Shown: one piece after another, positions 1-7,711 of the stretch
Position numbering within the stretch: position 1 is the stretch's first letter
Layout of the letters: every line of letters begins with the position of its first letter
DNA from: Bacteroidota bacterium
GTDB taxonomy: Bacteria; Bacteroidota; Bacteroidia; Flavobacteriales; Weeksellaceae
Length of the DNA: 36,037 nucleotides
Direction: 5' to 3'
NCBI GenBank assembly: GCA_023461035.1
Contig: JAEWOD010000034.1
Span: 1-36,037, forward strand
Notes under the pieces: generated by a model
Told to the model about the DNA's origin: nothing
Database searches by the model: none
The model's input: the letters and a program-made list of their open reading frames with translations, nothing else
Position numbers and translations under genes: made by a program

Positions 1-135
1 TTTAAAATTTATATTTTAGAAATGTTATGGCGTATTTTTAGCCGAAACGAGGCTCCCGAAGTTTCGGGATTGCAGTCGAAATCGGGTATATTCGATGAAA
101 TCAAAGATTCAACGAATCCATTGAAAAGCAAATAA
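1..135 (+). CDS. Possible C-terminal end of a protein of unknown function (5' truncated)
   Basis: Frame 1 is open from the first base of the window to a TAA at 133-135, giving 44 residues that end in DEIKDSTNPLKSK. The composition (a short hydrophobic stretch FKIYILEMLW, then a charged tail) looks like the tail of a small membrane-associated protein, but I do not recognise a family. A CCCGAA-GT-TTCGGG palindrome lies inside the frame and would encode APEVSG, so either the palindrome was inserted into a gene or the frame is open by chance. The gene would end 83 bases from the convergent acs stop codon. Low confidence. Confidence 0.3.
   Translation, partial: FKIYILEMLWRIFSRNEAPEVSGLQSKSGIFDEIKDSTNPLKSK
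55..68. repeat. Short REP-like palindrome (CCCGAA-GT-TTCGGG)
   Basis: Two 6-bp arms flank a 2-base centre. It has the same design (6-bp arms, GT centre) as the palindrome at 21451-21464, which suggests a dispersed palindromic repeat family. It also lies downstream of the acs stop codon and could fold in the end of that transcript, but it lacks a T-run. Confidence 0.45.
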
Positions 136-218
136 GAAATGCACTGAGTTAAAAAATTAACAAAGTTGCAGGCAAAAAGACGCATAACAAAATAATTAGA
201 TGAAATTTAAACAGGCTC

Positions 219-2129
219 TTAATCAATTCGTTCATTTTTTATTTCCTCTACGATCTCCGGATTTAAAAGAGTGGAAATATCTCCGAAATTGGAAAAGTCA
301 CCTTCGGCAATTTTCCGCAGGATTCTTCTCATGATTTTACCGGAACGGGTTTTAGGTAATCCGGAAACAAACTGGATTTTATCTAATTTCGCAATCGGAC
401 CTATGTGGCTGGAAATATGCTCATTTATCTCTCGTCTCAAATTATCACGATCCCGTATTTCTCCGGTTTCTTTCAGTGTAATATAGCCGTAAAGCGCATT
501 TCCCTTGATATCGTGCGGAAATCCTACGATGGCCGATTCCGCAACCGCCGGATGTTCGTTAATGGCGTCTTCGATAGGTGCAGTTCCCAGATTATGACCG
601 GAAACGATGACCACATCATCCACACGTCCCGTTATCCTGTAATATCCTACCTCATCGCGTAGAGCGCCGTCTCCTGTGAAATATTTGCCCCGGAAAGCAG
701 AAAAATAAGTATCGATAAACCGTTGATGGTCACCCCAAATCGTTCTTGCCATTCCCGGCCATGGGAATTTGATGCAAAGACTTCCCACCACTTGATTGTC
801 CTCGATTTCATTTCTTCTTTCATCCATCAATACCGGCTGTATTCCGGGCAATGGAAGCGTTGCATAAGTAGGTTTGGTCGGGGTGATGAAAGGAAGCGGA
901 GCAATCATGATTCCGCCCGTTTCGGTCTGCCACCAGGTATCGGTAATCGGGGCAGATTTTTTTCCGACATGGTTGTTGTACCAGTGCCAGGCTTCTTCAT
1001 TGATCGGCTCTCCTACCGACCCCAAAACTTTAATGGAAGACAAATCATGGTTTTCTATAAAACTCAGATTTTCTTTTGCTAAGGCACGAATGGCAGTTGG
1101 AGCTGTATAGAACTGATTCACTTTGTGTTTATCAATTACATCCCAAAACCGTCCGAAATCCGGATAGGACGGAACGCCTTCAAAAATAACCGTAGTTGCA
1201 CCATTTAAAAGCGGACCGTAAACAATATAGGAATGCCCGGTAATCCAACCAATATCTGCTGTGCACCAATAAATGTCATTCTCTTTATAATTGAAAATAT
1301 TTTTAAACGTAAAAGCTGTATAAACCATGTATCCGCCTGTTGTATGCACCATTCCTTTTGGCTTTCCGGTAGAACCGGAAGTATATAAAATGAACAATGG
1401 GTCTTCCGCATCCATGATTTCGGCTACGTGGTCTTTCGGAGCTTCTGCCAATAATTCTTCTAACCAAGAATCACGGTTTTCCTGCATTTTGATTTCCGTA
1501 TGAGTCCTTTTTACTACCAAAACCTTTTCTACCGACAGACATTTTGTCAATGCTTCATCTACTATTCCTTTTAAATCTATGGATTTGTTTCCTCTGTATG
1601 CGCCATCTGAAGTGATGACCATTTTGCAGTCGCTGTCCTGAATCCGAGAAGCCAAAGCCGAAGCCGAAAAACCTGCAAAAACCACCGAATGAACCGCTCC
1701 GACTCTTGCACAAGCCAAAAGCGAAACCGCCAGCTCCGGAATCATCGGCAGATAAATACAAACCCTGTCGCCTTTCCGGATGCCTTGTTGTTTCAAAACA
1801 TTGGCCATTTTACAAACCCGTTCATGCAATTCCAAATACGTGATATGCTGAGCGGGCTCTTCCGGATTATTCGGTTCAAACAAGATAGCCGTTTTATCAC
1901 CTCTTTTGTTCAGATGACGGTCGATACAGTTTTTGACGATGTTCAGCTTTCCGTTTTTAAACCACTTCACATCTGCATTAATCATATCATATTCCAACAC
2001 TTTGTCCCATTTTTGGTACCAATTAAAATTCTCACCGGCTATGGTACCCCAAAATTCTTCGGGGTTATGAACCGATTTATTGTAAATTTTAAAGTAATCT
2101 TCTAGACTTCCTATTTTATAATAATTCAT
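219..2129 (-). CDS. acs: Acetyl-CoA synthetase (AMP-forming)
   Basis: It converts acetate, ATP and CoA to acetyl-CoA, AMP and PPi in the cytoplasm. At 636 aa it is close to the usual Acs length. The adenylation loop TSGSTGKPKG is at residues 250-259, TWWQTETG at 398-405 carries the tryptophan that narrows the acyl pocket to acetate in Acs, the hinge/GRVDD region is near 501-505, and the C-terminal PKTRSGK places the catalytic, acetylation-prone lysine at 598. The motif after the hinge reads SGHNLGTAPIE instead of the SGHRxGTAEIE known from enterobacterial Acs; I recall this variant from other Flavobacteriia. It is the last gene of the porin-transporter-sensor-prpE cluster, with a 75-bp gap before it that may hold its own promoter. 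Acetate is most likely; propionate may be used as well. Confidence 0.93.
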   Translation of the reverse strand: MNYYKIGSLEDYFKIYNKSVHNPEEFWGTIAGENFNWYQKWDKVLEYDMINADVKWFKNGKLNIVKNCIDRHLNKRGDKTAILFEPNNPEEPAQHITYLELHERVCKMANVLKQQGIRKGDRVCIYLPMIPELAVSLLACARVGAVHSVVFAGFSASALASRIQDSDCKMVITSDGAYRGNKSIDLKGIVDEALTKCLSVEKVLVVKRTHTEIKMQENRDSWLEELLAEAPKDHVAEIMDAEDPLFILYTSGSTGKPKGMVHTTGGYMVYTAFTFKNIFNYKENDIYWCTADIGWITGHSYIVYGPLLNGATTVIFEGVPSYPDFGRFWDVIDKHKVNQFYTAPTAIRALAKENLSFIENHDLSSIKVLGSVGEPINEEAWHWYNNHVGKKSAPITDTWWQTETGGIMIAPLPFITPTKPTYATLPLPGIQPVLMDERRNEIEDNQVVGSLCIKFPWPGMARTIWGDHQRFIDTYFSAFRGKYFTGDGALRDEVGYYRITGRVDDVVIVSGHNLGTAPIEDAINEHPAVAESAIVGFPHDIKGNALYGYITLKETGEIRDRDNLRREINEHISSHIGPIAKLDKIQFVSGLPKTRSGKIMRRILRKIAEGDFSNFGDISTLLNPEIVEEIKNERID

Positions 2130-2204
2130 TGTATCAATTAATTTAGGTTAAACTTACAGATATTATCATTTTCAAAAAAAGTATATTTACAAATTTGCTA
2201 TACA

Positions 2205-4091
2205 TCATCTTGATTTATATTCATTCAGAACGGCTTTAACTTCCTCAATAATATCAGAATCATCAATCGTAGAAGGAATTTGGAATTCCGTTCCGTCAAT
2301 GATATTGCGTAATAATTTCCGGAGAATTTTCCCCGAACGGGTTTTGGGCAGGCGTTGCACGACCATCACATTTCGCAAAGAAGCCACGGCACCGATTTTT
2401 TCCCGTACCAATTGTACAATTTCATATTCCAACTGAAATCTTTCAATATCATCACCCGATTTCACTATCGCTATGGCAAACGGAACCTGCCCTTTCAATT
2501 CGTCGTTGATACCCACTACGGCACATTCAGCAACAGAATGATGTGAAGAAACCGCTTCTTCCATATCGGCAGTGGAAAGACGATGTCCTGCTACGTTGAT
2601 CACATCGTCCACACGTCCGGTGATGAAAACATAACCATCTTCATCTTTATAACCGCCGTCGCCCGAAAAATAATAACCCGGGAATTTCTCCAGATACCCT
2701 GCTTCAAATCTTTCCCGGTTGTTATAAACCGTCATCAAAGCTCCCGGAGGAAGCGGCAATTTGATAGCGACATACCCCTCCTCTCCTGCCGAAACCTCAT
2801 TTCCGGATTCATCCAAAATTTGAATATTATATCCTGAAACCGGTTTTCCTGATGAGCCGGGACGATAAGGCAACTGCTCTACGCCCATCATGATGGCAAT
2901 CATCGGCCAACCCGATTCAGTCTGCCACCAATGGTCAATCGCCGGAACCGGAATATGCCCAGTATACCAATCCAAAGTCGCAATATCACAACGCTCTCCT
3001 GCCAAAAACTGTGTTCTGAAATGGCTTAAATCAAATTTTTTGATAAATTCTCCGTTGGGATCTTCTTTTTTAATTGCTCTAATAGCCGTAGGAGCCGTAA
3101 ACATAGTACTTACTTTATGTTCTGCAAGAATTCTCCAGAAAGTACTCGCATCAGGTGTCCGGATGGGTTTTCCTTCAAATACGATGGTTGTATTCCGGTT
3201 TATCAACGGTCCATAACAGATATAACTATGCCCCACAACCCAACCTACATCTGAGGCTGCCATAAAAACTTCGCCCGGAAAAACATTGTAAATATATTTC
3301 ATGGAAAATTTCAAAGCGGTCAGATAACCACCTGTATCCCGCACGATTCCTTTTGGTTTCCCGGTTGTACCGGAGGTATATAAAACGTATAAAGGATGCG
3401 TGGATCTGACCGGAACAAAATCCGCTTCTTCCGAACCGTAAACCAATGCTTCATAATCCACATCGTATTTTTTGAACGGTACCCTCGCCCCTAATTTCCT
3501 ATTAAAAACCACTACATTTTGTGGTTTATGCTCCGCTAATTCCATGGCTTCGTCCACCAAAGGTTTATAAGCAATCAAACGGTCTATTTCGATTCCTGAG
3601 GATGCGGTCAGAATCGCTTTGGGTTTACAGTCATCTATGCGTATGGCCAGTTCGTTCGGAGCAAATCCTCCGAAAACCACCGAATGGGTCGCGCCGATTC
3701 TGGCACAAGCGAGCATCGCAAAAAGAGCTTGCGGAATCATAGGCATATAAATGATAACGGTATCACCCTTTTCTATACCTAACGATTTCAGACCGCCTGC
3801 CAGTTTTGCCGTTTCTGTTTTGGCTTCGTTAAAGGTAAACTCGCGAATGGTCTGGGTTACGGGCGAATCATATATAATCGCCACATCGTCTCCAAAACCG
3901 TCTTCAATATGTTTATCTAACGCCAAGTAACAAGCATTTAATTCTCCGTCTTCAAACCAAAGCGGATAACTGTTTTCGTCTTTTGAAAGGATATTAACGG
4001 GTGTTTTAAACCATTTGATTTGATGTGCCTGTTCTGTCCAGAATTCTTCCGGATTCTCAATGCTTTTTTGATAAAAATCTTGATAATTCAT
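2205..4091 (-). CDS. prpE: Propionyl-CoA synthetase / short-chain acyl-CoA synthetase
   Basis: This 628-aa AMP-forming acyl-CoA synthetase is paralogous to the acs gene downstream. The phosphate loop TSGTTGKPKG is at 239-248, HWWQTESG at 387-394, the GRVDDVINVAGHRLSTADME block at about 492-511, and PKTRSGK with the catalytic lysine at 588. The STADMEEAV wording after AGHR and the KLPLPPG segment at about 444-450 are typical of PrpE/ACSS3-like enzymes rather than Acs, so propionate is the likely preferred substrate. It starts 7 bases after the response regulator stop codon, so it is almost certainly co-transcribed with the sensor pair. The substrate assignment is inferred from family features and context. 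Confidence 0.85.
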   Translation of the reverse strand: MNYQDFYQKSIENPEEFWTEQAHQIKWFKTPVNILSKDENSYPLWFEDGELNACYLALDKHIEDGFGDDVAIIYDSPVTQTIREFTFNEAKTETAKLAGGLKSLGIEKGDTVIIYMPMIPQALFAMLACARIGATHSVVFGGFAPNELAIRIDDCKPKAILTASSGIEIDRLIAYKPLVDEAMELAEHKPQNVVVFNRKLGARVPFKKYDVDYEALVYGSEEADFVPVRSTHPLYVLYTSGTTGKPKGIVRDTGGYLTALKFSMKYIYNVFPGEVFMAASDVGWVVGHSYICYGPLINRNTTIVFEGKPIRTPDASTFWRILAEHKVSTMFTAPTAIRAIKKEDPNGEFIKKFDLSHFRTQFLAGERCDIATLDWYTGHIPVPAIDHWWQTESGWPMIAIMMGVEQLPYRPGSSGKPVSGYNIQILDESGNEVSAGEEGYVAIKLPLPPGALMTVYNNRERFEAGYLEKFPGYYFSGDGGYKDEDGYVFITGRVDDVINVAGHRLSTADMEEAVSSHHSVAECAVVGINDELKGQVPFAIAIVKSGDDIERFQLEYEIVQLVREKIGAVASLRNVMVVQRLPKTRSGKILRKLLRNIIDGTEFQIPSTIDDSDIIEEVKAVLNEYKSR

Positions 4092-4098
4092 TATTCAA

Positions 4099-4464
4099 TT
4101 AATTATCGATTAAAGAATTTATTTGATCCACTACATTTTTAAGGGAAAAAGGCTTTGTTATATAGGCATCTACTCCCATGGAAATTCCTTTTTCTATATC
4201 GGCTTCTTTATTTTTAGCTGTCAGGAAAACCACTTTGCAATTCTCCAGACGTTTATCGGCTTTTATTTGGTTGAGCGTTTCATAACCATCGACTTTTGGC
4301 ATCATGATGTCAAGGATGATGGCATGGGGAATTTCTTTTTTCAGAATTTCCATTGCCTCTTCTCCGTCTCTGGCTATAAAAACTTCAAATTCATTTTTCT
4401 TGAATGTATATTCGAGTGTCATAACGATATTGGGTTCATCATCTACGATCAGTATCTTTTTCAT
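4099..4464 (-). CDS. Stand-alone response regulator receiver protein
   Basis: The 121-aa protein is only a CheY-like receiver domain: acidic pocket D8/D9, phospho-acceptor D52 in ILDIMMPK, switch threonine T82 and K104 in ITKPF. There is no DNA-binding or enzymatic output domain. Its ATG follows directly on the TAA of the histidine kinase (TAAATG), so the two are translationally coupled and presumably cognate. In proteobacterial CrbS/CrbR and CbrA/CbrB systems the partner carries a DNA-binding output domain. Here the output must be a protein-protein contact or another, unlinked partner. Confidence 0.9.
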   Translation of the reverse strand: MKKILIVDDEPNIVMTLEYTFKKNEFEVFIARDGEEAMEILKKEIPHAIILDIMMPKVDGYETLNQIKADKRLENCKVVFLTAKNKEADIEKGISMGVDAYITKPFSLKNVVDQINSLIDN

Positions 4465-7155
4465 TTATTTGATAATTTTAGGGATAGTAAAACAAAAGGA
4501 AACACCCTTGATTTCATTTTCTGCCCAAATTTTTCCTTTGTGGGCTTCTATGATCTGTTTGCAAATGGTCAATCCGAGACCACTTCCAATTGGTTTTTTC
4601 AGGGTTTGGTTACTTGACTGAAAAAATTTGTCAAACAGAAAGTCCAGATCATCTTCCGGTATATTTTTTCCGTTATTGTAAAATTTGAATAAAGTTTCAT
4701 TTTCGTTTTGATGTACCGAAACTTCAATTTCCGGATTTTCTTTATCACAAAACTTTATAGCATTTGAAATGAGATTTTGTACCACCTGGATTAACCGTTC
4801 CTCGTCATAAGTGACAGGTTGAAGCGATTCGGGAATGCTGAATTCCATTTTTATTTTTTCTTTTTTCATCAATTGACTCAATGGGTTTAAAGCCAAATCA
4901 ATTGTATGTAAAATAGTATGCTCCGACAAATCCAGTTTTTGTTTCCCGGATTCAAATTTTTCCAGATCCAAAACCGTGTTGATCATTCGGTTCAAACGGT
5001 CTGATTCGATTATGATATTTTGAAGAAATCTTTGTCTTAATTCTGCCGGGACTTCGCTGTCATCATGAAGAATTTCGCCTGCCGCACGAATCGCAGTGAT
5101 GGGTGTTCTGAGTTCGTGGGTTACGGTATCCAGAAATTCATCTTTCTGACGGTCTTTTTTCAACAGTTCTTCGTTGGCGATTTTTAGTTGGGCCGAAAGA
5201 TTTTTTAGTTCGTTTGATGTTTCCGTGAGTTTTTTATTAAGGATAATCGTTTCTTTGGATTCTTCCAAAATCGCCAGCACTTCAGGCAGTGTGATTTTTT
5301 CTTCTTTCACTACACTTGATAACAAAATCCGGGCTGAAGCTGTTCCTATGTGTCCGGTCAACAGGTTTTCTGAAAATTTAATAAGGCGCGAATCGGCTTT
5401 TTCCTCTTCTTTGTCCACCCCGTATTTTAAATGAAAAATATTCAGAGCGCGACGGGTTCTTGATTCTCCCAAAAAACGCACTAAAATCTTCTCAATATCC
5501 CGGGTATAAGCTGTACCCCGCCAGATAAAAGCATTTTCGTGATTGGTGATATATTTGTCTATATCCACATACATTTCGGCATAATTCCGCTCTCGGTAGT
5601 TCCCTTTAAAACTCACCGAAGCAGACATATAAACAAATAAATTGAGTGACAAACTCCAGAAAAGCGCATGGGGAATCGGTTGTAAAAAATCAAGACCGAA
5701 GAGTTGAAAAGGTTTAAAAATTGAAATACCGAAAAGCCCCTCCGAAATAAATGTTGAAGAATTATCATAAATCCCGATCGCGGTAGGAAGCAGGATGGTA
5801 TAAAAGCAAATCAAAAATCCCATGATGATTCCGGCCAGTGCACCGGCTTCCGATCCCCTTTTCCAAAAAAGAGAGCCAAAAAATACCGGAGCAAGTTGGG
5901 CTATGATCACAAATGAAATCATACCTATGGAAACCAGGTTATAATCAAGAACGATAAACCGGTAAATGAAATAAGCGGAAATGATCAGCAAAAAAATGCT
6001 AATGCGGCGAATGTTCAGAATGCGTGATTCGTTGTCTTCAGACTGTTCCGAGCGAAGCCTTCCCAAAAATCCATAAGGAATCAGGACGTTGTTGCTCAAC
6101 ATAGTAGAAAGGCCAATGCAAGAAACAATGATCATGGAAATTGCTGCGGAAAAACCACCCAGAAAAACCAAAACGGTAATGATCTTATTTCCGGAAAATT
6201 GAGGAATCAGTAAAGCGTACATATCGGAGTTAACAGTCTTTCCATCAAATAAAATATTTCCACCCCAGGCAATCGGATAAACAAAAAAATTAAAAACCAA
6301 CATATACAATGGAAATAACCAAATCGCAGTTTTCAAATGGCTTTCGCGGTTGTTTTCGATAACCGTCATCTGAAACTGGCGTGGCAACAGGAAAATCGCA
6401 AACATGGAAAGCAGGCATAAAAAGAACCAATTGATTCCGCCGTTCAGGCCACCGATCCGATTCAGTTCGTCAAATTTGGGAAGAAGGCTGGCTTTTGAGT
6501 AAATATCTTCAAATCCGTCAAAAACAAAAAAGCTGACATACACCCCGACGAGGATAAAGAAAAATAATTTGAGCAAAGATTCCATGGCTACCGCTGTAAC
6601 AATCCCGATTCTTTTCTGTGAAGCATCTCCATAACGCGTTCCGTAATAGGAGGCGAAACCGGCCAGAACGATGGCTACATAAGTGGTTGTATCATTAAAA
6701 ATATTGCTCGAATTCGTTTGGGTTACCACATGAAAAGTTTCTGAAATGGCTTTCAACTGAAGCGAAATATAAGGCAGGATGCCGACTATACATATAAAAG
6801 TTACCAATGCACCCAGTATACGGCTGTTGCGGTACCGAAGCGAAATAAAATCTGCCAGACTGGAAATTTTATTGATCCGAGAAATACGTATAATTTTCCG
6901 GAGAATGATAATCCAAAAAGGAATGATAATCACAGGCCCTATGTAAGTAGTCAGAAAAGCAATACCCGAATTGGCCGCCACTCCCGTACTTCCGTAATAA
7001 GTCCAGGCAGAACAATATACCGCAAGCGAAAGCGAATATACATAAGGATTGTTCACCAGCCTGCTGTTTTTTTTCTTTTCACCCCAGTGTGCTACTCCAA
7101 AAAGAATTCCGAGATAGAAAAGCAAAATGAGCAAAAGAACCACAACACTACTCAT
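4465..7155 (-). CDS. Sodium:solute symporter-histidine kinase fusion (CrbS/CbrA-like sensor)
   Basis: The 896-aa protein has an N-terminal sodium/solute symporter-like region of many membrane spans (about 1-510), a STAC-like helical segment (about 590-635, around FSENLLTGHIGTASARIL), a coiled-coil linker (about 640-672, no clear PAS domain), then a HisKA domain with phospho-acceptor H680 in FLDTVTHELRTP, an N-box around 794-802 (NLISNAIKF), and the G2 box GSGLGL at 857-862. Architecture and position next to acs/prpE match the CrbS sensors that control acetate metabolism in Vibrio and Pseudomonas. The transporter half probably binds or moves a small carboxylate and gates the kinase. Its start overlaps the small membrane protein upstream by 8 bp. 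Confidence 0.9.
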   Translation of the reverse strand: MSSVVVLLLILLFYLGILFGVAHWGEKKKNSRLVNNPYVYSLSLAVYCSAWTYYGSTGVAANSGIAFLTTYIGPVIIIPFWIIILRKIIRISRINKISSLADFISLRYRNSRILGALVTFICIVGILPYISLQLKAISETFHVVTQTNSSNIFNDTTTYVAIVLAGFASYYGTRYGDASQKRIGIVTAVAMESLLKLFFFILVGVYVSFFVFDGFEDIYSKASLLPKFDELNRIGGLNGGINWFFLCLLSMFAIFLLPRQFQMTVIENNRESHLKTAIWLFPLYMLVFNFFVYPIAWGGNILFDGKTVNSDMYALLIPQFSGNKIITVLVFLGGFSAAISMIIVSCIGLSTMLSNNVLIPYGFLGRLRSEQSEDNESRILNIRRISIFLLIISAYFIYRFIVLDYNLVSIGMISFVIIAQLAPVFFGSLFWKRGSEAGALAGIIMGFLICFYTILLPTAIGIYDNSSTFISEGLFGISIFKPFQLFGLDFLQPIPHALFWSLSLNLFVYMSASVSFKGNYRERNYAEMYVDIDKYITNHENAFIWRGTAYTRDIEKILVRFLGESRTRRALNIFHLKYGVDKEEEKADSRLIKFSENLLTGHIGTASARILLSSVVKEEKITLPEVLAILEESKETIILNKKLTETSNELKNLSAQLKIANEELLKKDRQKDEFLDTVTHELRTPITAIRAAGEILHDDSEVPAELRQRFLQNIIIESDRLNRMINTVLDLEKFESGKQKLDLSEHTILHTIDLALNPLSQLMKKEKIKMEFSIPESLQPVTYDEERLIQVVQNLISNAIKFCDKENPEIEVSVHQNENETLFKFYNNGKNIPEDDLDFLFDKFFQSSNQTLKKPIGSGLGLTICKQIIEAHKGKIWAENEIKGVSFCFTIPKIIK

Positions 7156-7360
7156 AGTATTTTTTCAGGATTAAAAAACTAAGCAAACCTGCAAAAAGCC
7201 AAATCGAAAAAATATAAATATAAACCAAAGGAAATCCCCCAAAGCATCTGGAAGAATCAAAAATCAGAAAAAGAGGTATGTTAAAAGCTACCACTAAAAA
7301 TAGTGACAGTATTACCAGCTTCTGTTCATGTCTTTTTTTCATATTCTCTATAAATTCCAA
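7148..7360 (-). CDS. Small two-span membrane protein coupled to the SSS-kinase
   Basis: The 70-aa protein has two predicted membrane helices (about 15-34 and 45-64), a charged N-terminus (KKRHEQK) and a short basic tail (KKYYE). An alternative start at M7 would give 64 aa. The gene overlaps the first 8 bases of the sensor gene, implying translational coupling. Sodium/solute symporters are often encoded with a tiny membrane partner (for example YjcH with ActP, YhdT with PanF), so it may be an accessory subunit of the sensor's transporter half. That role is inferred from gene position; the family was not identified. Confidence 0.7.
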   Translation of the reverse strand: MEFIENMKKRHEQKLVILSLFLVVAFNIPLFLIFDSSRCFGGFPLVYIYIFSIWLFAGLLSFLILKKYYE

Positions 7361-7448
7361 ATTGAAACCCTCCGATTTAAACCTCTTTAAAGATAGCTGT
7401 TTTTCCGGAAAGTTTCAATTTGAAAACCATTATCAGTTCTGGGTTTCG

Positions 7449-7670
7449 CTAATCCTTTTCATCATATTCTCCTACCAGGGCATAATACCCAAATATCAAT
7501 AACCCAAATACAATTAGAGGAAGCAGTACAAACAATATGATGATGCCAAATACAAGGCCGTCCTGTGTGCCGGAAGCAAATTTCGGCCCACCAAATGATA
7601 CGAGAAAATATCCTGCTGCAACCGCAAGTAAAATCCAAACAATTCCTAAAATTCTTTTTATAGCGTTCAT
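7449..7670 (-). CDS. Small membrane protein (DUF6814-like), linked to MFS transporter
   Basis: From the ATG at 7668-7670 it encodes 73 aa beginning MNAIKRILGIVWILLAV. An in-frame ATG eight codons further upstream exists, but the leader it would add (MYNLKKNY) looks like untranslated sequence. Two hydrophobic helices (about 5-25 and 38-60) are separated by a short polar loop GGPKFASGTQDG. I recall similar proteins of about 70 aa next to MHS-type transporters in Flavobacteriia (DUF6814). It lies 41 bp downstream of the transporter stop codon, so it is probably in the same transcript and may assist the transporter. Function unknown. Confidence 0.7.
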   Translation of the reverse strand: MNAIKRILGIVWILLAVAAGYFLVSFGGPKFASGTQDGLVFGIIILFVLLPLIVFGLLIFGYYALVGEYDEKD

Positions 7671-7711
7671 GTAATTTTTTTTTAAATTATACAATTAATT
7701 CCAAATCAGCA

